NCBI GenBank assembly: GCA_017408405.1
Contig: JAFQUP010000162.1
Coordinates: 1 to 44,759 of the forward strand
DNA: 44,759 bases
Source of the DNA: Thermoguttaceae bacterium
GTDB taxonomy: Bacteria > Planctomycetota > Planctomycetia > Pirellulales > Thermoguttaceae
Direction: 5' to 3'
Below are positions 40,158-44,759 of the stretch, one piece after another. Positions within the stretch are counted from its first letter, which is position 1. The number at the start of each line of letters is the position of its first letter. The position numbers were made by a program, and so were the translations under genes. The notes beneath the pieces are model-generated. The model saw only the letters and a list, made by a program, of their open reading frames with translations, did not search any database and was not told the origin of the DNA.

Positions 40158-41345
40158 ATGAAACATTCCCCCATTGCCTTCCTTTTTCTGCTCTTTTCCG
40201 CGTTCATGAGCTTGACTTTCGCGGAAGCGCAAGTTGCTGAGAACACCGTCCTTCGCGGTTCGTACTCCAATTCGCAATACGTTTTTGAAAGTACCGGCAA
40301 AGGCCGCGTCGCTTTTTTAGGCGGGTCCATTACCGAAATGGACGGCTATCGGCCAATGATTTGCGAATATCTTCAGAAGAAGTTTCCCAAAACAGAATTT
40401 GATTTTGTCGCTGCCGGAATCAGTTCCACCTGTTCGGACACCGGAGCGTTTCGTCTTGAGTCCCACGTTCTTTCGCGTGGTCCAATTGATCTTTTCTTTT
40501 TGGAATTCGCAGTCAATGACGACCAGGACGGATTCTTTTCCGTGGAACATTCAATTCGCGGATTTGAGGGGATCGTGCGCCATATTCGCCAAGCCTGCCC
40601 GAACGTGGATATCGTCATTACTTTTTTCGTAAATGAGAATCTGATGCGGAAATATCGCGAGGGAAATGTCGCGGACAGCATCAAGGCTCATTCGCTCGTC
40701 GCGGAAAAGTATGACATTTCGGTCATTAATCTCGCCAAAGAAATTCAGGAACAAATTGACGCGAAAAAAATCACTTGGAGAGAATTTGGCGGAGTTCATC
40801 CCGCGCCGCGCGGCAATCGGATATGCGCCGACATGATTGAATCTATTCTGAATGAAGCGTGGAAGACACCGGCGAACTCTCTCAAGCCTCACCCAATGCC
40901 CAAGCAGATCGATCTTCATTCTTACGTTAATGGAAAATTTCGCGGTTTTGACGACATTGAAAAGAACGGTTTCACGCTTGGAATTCCGAACTGGAAAATG
41001 ATCCCCGGCAGTTTTCGAAAGACCTTTGCCAACCAGCCTTTTCTTTGCGGCACGAAACCAGGAGATTCCTGCTCATTTGAATTTGAGGGGACCGCCATTG
41101 GCCTTTTCGTTTTGGCCGGTCCAGATTCCGGAGACGCGGAATTCTCCATTGACGGCGGAGATTTTCAGAAAGTCCGAATTCGCCATCCCTACTCCAGTGG
41201 ACTCCACTATCCGCGCACAGTCGTCCTCGCGGACGGACTTAAGCCGGGCAAGCACTCTATCACCATCCGCGTACCGGAGGCACTCACCGAAAACGCTAAA
41301 GGCAACGCGCTGCGTATTCTTCAGGTAACCATAAACTGTGAATGA
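40158..41345 (+). CDS. Exported SGNH/GDSL hydrolase
   Basis: 395 residues with a signal peptide (FLFLLFSAFMSLTFAEA). The SGNH hydrolase domain follows. Block I is VAFLGGSITEMDG (nucleophile Ser57), block II is VAAGISSTCSDTG, block III is LEFAVNDDQDG (Asn of GxND) and block V is GGVHPAPRG (His, with D/E upstream). The C-terminal 120 residues form a beta-rich module ending in LKPGKHSITIRVPE, which resembles a carbohydrate-binding domain. Enzymes of this type often remove acetyl or other esters from polysaccharides. Start ATG 40158 has AGGAG 6 bases upstream. The next gene, a Gfo/Idh/MocA oxidoreductase, starts 13 bases after its stop, so the two form an operon. An esterase acting on complex glycans is the likely role. 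Confidence 0.9.
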   Translation: MKHSPIAFLFLLFSAFMSLTFAEAQVAENTVLRGSYSNSQYVFESTGKGRVAFLGGSITEMDGYRPMICEYLQKKFPKTEFDFVAAGISSTCSDTGAFRLESHVLSRGPIDLFFLEFAVNDDQDGFFSVEHSIRGFEGIVRHIRQACPNVDIVITFFVNENLMRKYREGNVADSIKAHSLVAEKYDISVINLAKEIQEQIDAKKITWREFGGVHPAPRGNRICADMIESILNEAWKTPANSLKPHPMPKQIDLHSYVNGKFRGFDDIEKNGFTLGIPNWKMIPGSFRKTFANQPFLCGTKPGDSCSFEFEGTAIGLFVLAGPDSGDAEFSIDGGDFQKVRIRHPYSSGLHYPRTVVLADGLKPGKHSITIRVPEALTENAKGNALRILQVTINCE

Positions 41346-41358
41346 TGAAAGGAAAATC

Positions 41359-42810
41359 ATGTCCAGAATAACTCGACGAAATTTCGTTAAACTTACTCTA
41401 GCCTCAGGCGTTTTGACGGCTGCGGTTCCCGCTCCTGCTCTGGTTGCCGGAACCAATCTGAACGAGAAGATTGCCATGGGCGGTATCGGCATCGGCTGGC
41501 GCGGCGGTGACCATCTTAACGCCTTCAACGGAATGTCAGACGTTTCACTTTGCGCGTTTGCCGATCCGGATGACGCGCGTCTCGCGACGGCGAAATCCCG
41601 AATTAAAGACGCCGCTTGCTATCGGGATATGCGTCGAATTTTCGATGATAAATCAATCGACGCGGTTTATGTTGCGACGTGCAATCACTGGCATTGCCTC
41701 GCCAGCATTTGGGCCATGCAGGCCGGAAAGCACGTTTACGTTGAGAAACCGCTCTCTCATTCCCAATGGGAAGGCGATCAGGTCGTTAAAGCGGCTCGAA
41801 AAAATGGAATGATCTGCCAGGTCGGAACTCAGCAGCGAAGCGATCCGATGCAGGACGAGATCAAAAAATTCCTTCACGAGGAAAAAGCTCTTGGCGAGAT
41901 TAAATCGTGCGCAGTCAATCGTTACGGACGCCGTCTTCCAATTGGCAAACGTTCCACGCCGCTGCCGATTCCGGAAGGAATTGATTACGATTTGTGGCTT
42001 GGTCCCGCGCAGGATGAGCCGCTTTTCCGTGAAAAGTTTCACTACGATTGGCACTGGGACTGGAATACGGGTTCCGGCGAGATGGGGAACTGGGGCGTTC
42101 ACGTTCTGGACGACGCCATCAATAATGTGCTGCTGGATAAAGTGCCGTACCCGAAACGAATTATGGGCGGCGGCGCGAGAGTGACGTACCAGGATGCCGG
42201 AGAAACGCCGAATGTTCATTTTGTCTGGTTCGATACCGGCTCCATTCCCATGGTCATTGGTCTTTCAAACATTACTGCGGGGCCAAACACAAAATCAGCC
42301 GGCAAACACACGGGACCGGGCAGCGGATACTGTGTTTACTGTGAGGGTGGAATGTTCTGGGGTGAACGCGGACGGGGAAAAGCCCTCACCTACGACGGAA
42401 AAGTCATTCGCGAGTTTAAAGGCAATTCCGGCAGCGGGCACCAGCGCAATTTCATCGAAGCGGTTCGCGCCCATGACCGTTCAATCCAGAATGGCGAGGT
42501 GAAGCTGGCGAATGAAGTCGTCGCGTGGTGCAATTTCTCGAACATCGCGTTCCGTGTCGGGAAACCGTATCAGCAGAAAAACGCCGATATTCTGAATGGA
42601 AAAACGGATGGCCGCTGGGAAGAACTTCTCGCCAATACGCGCGAGCTTCTGGACGCCAACGGCCTCACGATGGAAAATTCGGAAGTGGTTTTGAGCGATG
42701 TTCTGACCTACGATGAAAAAATCGGAAAATTCACTGGCGACTCCGCGGAAGCTGCCAACGCGCTTTTGAAACGTGAATATCGCGAGGGATTCGTCGTGCC
42801 CGAAATCTGA
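41359..42810 (+). CDS. Tat-exported Gfo/Idh/MocA-family oxidoreductase (second)
   Basis: 483 residues. Twin-arginine signal RITRRNFVKLTLASGVL, then the Rossmann domain with AMGGIGIGWRGGDHLNAF. The active-site motif is the classical EKPL (HVYVEKPLSHSQWEG). Other family blocks are NHWHCLASIWAMQAGKH, CQVGTQQRSDPMQ, the C-terminal GSGEMGNWGVHVLDD, and GHQRNFIEAVRAHDRS. Length is usual for the planctomycete family. Ribosome site GGAAA precedes ATG 41359, 13 bases after the SGNH stop. It is the second gene of that operon and is followed by a terminator. Together an exported esterase and oxidoreductase suggest processing of an acylated sugar or polyol; this is inference. It differs from the other family member here at the KP motif (EKP, not QKP). 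Confidence 0.94.
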   Translation: MSRITRRNFVKLTLASGVLTAAVPAPALVAGTNLNEKIAMGGIGIGWRGGDHLNAFNGMSDVSLCAFADPDDARLATAKSRIKDAACYRDMRRIFDDKSIDAVYVATCNHWHCLASIWAMQAGKHVYVEKPLSHSQWEGDQVVKAARKNGMICQVGTQQRSDPMQDEIKKFLHEEKALGEIKSCAVNRYGRRLPIGKRSTPLPIPEGIDYDLWLGPAQDEPLFREKFHYDWHWDWNTGSGEMGNWGVHVLDDAINNVLLDKVPYPKRIMGGGARVTYQDAGETPNVHFVWFDTGSIPMVIGLSNITAGPNTKSAGKHTGPGSGYCVYCEGGMFWGERGRGKALTYDGKVIREFKGNSGSGHQRNFIEAVRAHDRSIQNGEVKLANEVVAWCNFSNIAFRVGKPYQQKNADILNGKTDGRWEELLANTRELLDANGLTMENSEVVLSDVLTYDEKIGKFTGDSAEAANALLKREYREGFVVPEI

Positions 42811-42828
42811 ATTGGATAATTCATTAAG

Positions 42829-42873
42829 AAACGGGAGCTTCGGGGAGATGGTTCTGCCGAGGCTCCCGTTTTG
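42829..42873 (+). terminator. Intrinsic terminator of the SGNH operon
   Basis: AAACGGGAGC (42829-42838) pairs with GCTCCCGTTT (42862-42871), with an inner CTTCGG / CCGAG extension and TTTTG after it. Confidence 0.85.
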
Positions 42874-43032
42874 TGTTTACGGAGAGACATTTTTCACTCT
42901 TGGCCCATTTTTTCGTTTAGACTTCAAGGAATTCCCCAAAACTTCATTTTCAGAAAATTGAATATTTTGATTTTCGACCGTATTACCTGAAAACCCAACT
43001 CTTGTCGAAGACGCGAAGTTCATCGAGTTTTC

Positions 43033-43064
43033 AAAAATCCGGGACACTTTCGGCTTTTCCCGGA
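43033..43064 (-). terminator. Terminator of the AtpI-like gene
   Basis: On the minus strand TCCGGGA (43064-43058) pairs with TCCCGGA (43044-43038), followed by TTTTT (43037-43033). An outer dyad TCGAAGACG (43005-43013) / CGTCTTCGA (43071-43079) encloses the hairpin and lies just after the gene's stop codon. Confidence 0.7.
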
Positions 43065-43085
43065 AAAGCACGTCTTCGAGGGCCT

Positions 43086-43349
43086 TTATTTTTTTTCATT
43101 TATTCTTTTGACGAGGTGAAGCAGGGTCAGCAGGGAAAGGACCATTCCCAGGACAAGCCCAACGCAAAGGCAAAGAATACCGGTTTCAAGTTTCTGGTCA
43201 AGCCACCAGCCGGCCAGAACGGGGAGGACGAATTGAAGTCCGACATTTGAGATTTCCGCCGCACGCGAAAAACCAATGGCCCAGGCCGCGCGAATATCGC
43301 GTTCATCCTCTGTCCGATCTTTTTTGAAGGGAAAATTTTCTTCAGGCAT
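43086..43349 (-). CDS. AtpI/AtpZ-like small membrane protein
   Basis: 87 residues; a charged N-terminal third (PFKKDRTEDERDIRAAW) and two hydrophobic helices, GLQFVLPVLAGWWLDQKLETG and ILCLCVGLVLGMVLSLLTL. The GLxFVxxxLxGxWLDxxLxT pattern is that of the ATPase_gene1 (AtpZ/AtpI) family, which sits at the head of F-type ATP synthase operons and is linked to assembly or Mg2+/Ca2+ handling. ATG 43349 has GGAGG upstream. No atpB, E, F or other ATP synthase gene is in this window; the downstream side is a terminator and the SGNH operon. Either the ATP synthase operon is split in this lineage, or this is an isolated relative. The permease gene lies upstream on the same strand. Confidence 0.8.
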   Translation of the reverse strand: MPEENFPFKKDRTEDERDIRAAWAIGFSRAAEISNVGLQFVLPVLAGWWLDQKLETGILCLCVGLVLGMVLSLLTLLHLVKRINEKK

Positions 43350-43472
43350 TTAAGCAACCTCCAATCAAAGTAAAAAATAAGCCGAAAAACGCGCGTAAAC
43401 GTGAATTTCGGCTGGATGTTACGTGCCTCAAAATGGAAGCGGCTCCGCTCTGAGACAGTATTGAACGGGGAA

Positions 43473-43504
43473 CCGTTCCGTAATGTTACCGTTCCATAAT
43501 GTTC
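43473..43504. repeat. Tandem 16-base repeat inside a hairpin
   Basis: CCGTTCCGTAATGTTA (43473-43488) is followed immediately by CCGTTCCATAATGTTC (43489-43504). The pair is enclosed by GGGGAAC (43467-43473) and GTTCCCC (43501-43507), which can form a stem 3' of the permease gene on the minus strand. Confidence 0.65.
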
Positions 43505-43519
43505 CCCGAATCATGAAAT

Positions 43520-44759
43520 TTATTCCGCGGCAGAATCCATTTCAAGTGTTTTACTCTGGAGACCAACGGAAGCGAGAATAAAGTAAAGAACGAAACCAAC
43601 CACGAACGCGAGCAGCGGCGGGCACGGCATCGTGACCTGCGGCAGCGAGGGGCAGAGCCACTGGAAGAACGGATAGGCCCCTACGAAGAAACCGAAGAAC
43701 CAGGAAATCCACCCGGCCGGGTTGAATCCGGCACGCGGACCGTTCCATTTGCAGCCAGAGAGGAAGTAATCCGCCGCGATGGCACCGCAGATCGGACCGA
43801 AGGACGCGCCAATCGTACCGAAGACCACGACACAGTCGCCGGCAACCTGCGTCAGGATCAGGATAACTGCCGCGAGCGTTCCGAGACCGCAGGAAATGAA
43901 CGGATTCACTTTCGGCAGCGTCGTTTTGAAGCTGTTCGCGGCGATCATGGAGGAGAAGCACGCGGCCGGGAATGCCGCGACCGCGAGCAGGAAGTTGAAA
44001 ACGTTCCCCATTTTGGGACCCATGATGGCGTTCATCAGAGAGGTTGTCTCTTTCACCGGCACATCGTAGCCAACGAGACCGGAACCGTAAGCGCCAGCGT
44101 AAATCAGCAGTGCCATCGCGCCGGAGAAAACCGTCGCGGCGAAAACGCCGATCAAACCGCCCCACTGAACGTCTTTGGAGTGACGGCTCGCGGTTCCCAT
44201 ATCGCATCCGGCAGCACCAGCGGTCGCAAAGAAGCCAAGAACGTAAATCCCCATCAGATTGAAGACAGCAAGCGTGGTAAGGGGCGCGGCCGGAGCAGCC
44301 GGGGCTTCCACCGCGGCGGCTTCCGAGACAGCTTCCGGAGCGGTTTCTGCGACCGCGTTTTCAGCAGCTGCTTCCGCGGCGGGTTCCGCAACCGCAGTTT
44401 CCACGACGACGGCTTCCGCGGCGGGTTCAGCCGGTGCGGGTTCAGCGACAGTAGTTTCCGCAGGTGCGGCTTCGTCCGCAGTCGCTTCGGACGCGATCGG
44501 GGCGGGTTCAGCCGGAGCTTCGACGGCAGCCGGTTCCGCGGTCGCGGCAGCACCGATCTTGGACGCATCAAAATCACCAAGTCCGCCGGCAGTTTTCGCG
44601 AACATGACGATCAGGACAGTCAGCGGAATGAGTGGGAAGAAGGTCGCGATCTTGGCCACGTACTTGATCCCCTTCAAACCGACGAACGCCGCCACAACGG
44701 CCCAGCCGATTGAGATGCCGAAGAACATCGCGGGATAATTCTTGACGACCTGTTCCGCG
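43520..44759 (-). CDS. NCS1-like (nucleobase/cytosine permease type) transporter, partial, with a long Ala/Pro/Glu-rich insertion
   Basis: The frame is open to the window edge, so the N-terminus is missing. The visible part has at least eight hydrophobic helices. GFFATAGAAGCDMGTASRHS, GTIGASFGPICGAIAADYFL and FNPAGWISWFFGFFVGA match the NCS1 cation-nucleobase symporter pattern (FWA...PDF.RY; GP..G...ADY; N..A..A...G). Between two helices there is a segment of about 90 residues, encoded at roughly 44282-44551, that consists almost only of Ala, Pro, Glu, Val and Thr (AEPAAVEAPAEPAPIAS...). It is repetitive at the DNA level too (GCGGNTTCCG blocks). Such a loop is foreign to the family and must be on one face of the membrane. 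TAA 43520-43522 is the stop. Substrate uncertain; a purine, cytosine or related compound is likely. Confidence 0.8.
   Translation of the reverse strand, partial: AEQVVKNYPAMFFGISIGWAVVAAFVGLKGIKYVAKIATFFPLIPLTVLIVMFAKTAGGLGDFDASKIGAAATAEPAAVEAPAEPAPIASEATADEAAPAETTVAEPAPAEPAAEAVVVETAVAEPAAEAAAENAVAETAPEAVSEAAAVEAPAAPAAPLTTLAVFNLMGIYVLGFFATAGAAGCDMGTASRHSKDVQWGGLIGVFAATVFSGAMALLIYAGAYGSGLVGYDVPVKETTSLMNAIMGPKMGNVFNFLLAVAAFPAACFSSMIAANSFKTTLPKVNPFISCGLGTLAAVILILTQVAGDCVVVFGTIGASFGPICGAIAADYFLSGCKWNGPRAGFNPAGWISWFFGFFVGAYPFFQWLCPSLPQVTMPCPPLLAFVVGFVLYFILASVGLQSKTLEMDSAAE

Noticed and set aside
44180..44738. Plus-strand ORFs rich in Ser, Gly and Arg near the right edge
   Set aside because: They are antisense to the Ala/Pro/Glu-rich insertion of the permease and reflect its repetitive codons.
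1..44759. CRISPR array, integrase, transposase or phage genes
   Set aside because: No regularly spaced repeats, no transposase or integrase motifs and no tRNA-associated attachment site were seen.

Overview
The window looks like a chromosomal segment of a member of the Planctomycetota, probably an uncultured Pirellulales-type lineage with moderate GC. This is inferred from gene content, not from a marker gene. The pointers are two Tat-exported Gfo/Idh/MocA oxidoreductases, ThuA, FG-GAP and FGE-like secreted or membrane proteins, a PSP1/RicT protein next to smpB, a fabZ-acp-fabZ-fabF cassette with an unusually long ACP, csrA, and a murB-ftsQ pair. There are no tRNA or rRNA genes, no CRISPR array, no insertion sequence and no phage genes. 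Gene order is mostly small operons separated by intergenic stretches of 100-750 bases.

Layout. 1-3.1 kb: 5' part of rtcB (minus), a secreted protein of unknown function, then smpB and a PSP1-domain gene 4 bases apart. 3.3-6.3 kb: a four-gene acyl-chain cassette (dehydratase, ACP, dehydratase, ketosynthase) closed by an intrinsic terminator. 6.5-9.9 kb: carB as a monocistron with its own promoter and terminator. 10.1-14.5 kb (minus): an ABC ATPase, a large membrane-anchored protein with a signal peptide, and a MazG-type pyrophosphohydrolase. 15.3-21.3 kb (plus): exported alpha/beta hydrolase, a short Hsp70, mnmE and a serine acetyltransferase. 21.4-23.6 kb: exported FG-GAP protein, then csrA. 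23.7-26.1 kb (minus): murB followed by an ftsQ-like gene under a perfect consensus promoter.

26.3-30.1 kb: a heavily frameshifted and internally deleted alkaline phosphatase pseudogene that still has an intact promoter and terminator, a membrane-anchored FGE-fold protein, nudC and an exported ThuA protein. 30.4-31.9 kb: xseB and a polyprenyl synthase. 32.2-35.2 kb (minus): flippase-like membrane protein, GT2 glycosyltransferase and a Tat-exported nitroreductase. 35.5-42.8 kb: small exported VOC-like protein, Gfo/Idh/MocA oxidoreductase, adenosine-deaminase-like amidohydrolase, proC, and an SGNH hydrolase / Gfo/Idh/MocA pair. 43-44.8 kb (minus): an isolated AtpI/AtpZ-like gene and the 3' part of an NCS1-like permease carrying a 90-residue Ala/Pro/Glu-rich insertion.

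Regulation. Many units are preceded by a near-consensus sigma-70 promoter with a 16-18 base spacer, and the -10 box is very often an extended TGC-TAAAAT. This pattern helps define transcription units and exposes the pseudogene. The most unusual points are smpB, whose only plausible start is an ACG codon; the alkaline phosphatase relic; the permease insertion; an MnmE with a non-canonical G4 motif and an insertion; and a hexanucleotide repeat at the csrA transcription start. No complete new multi-gene system was found.
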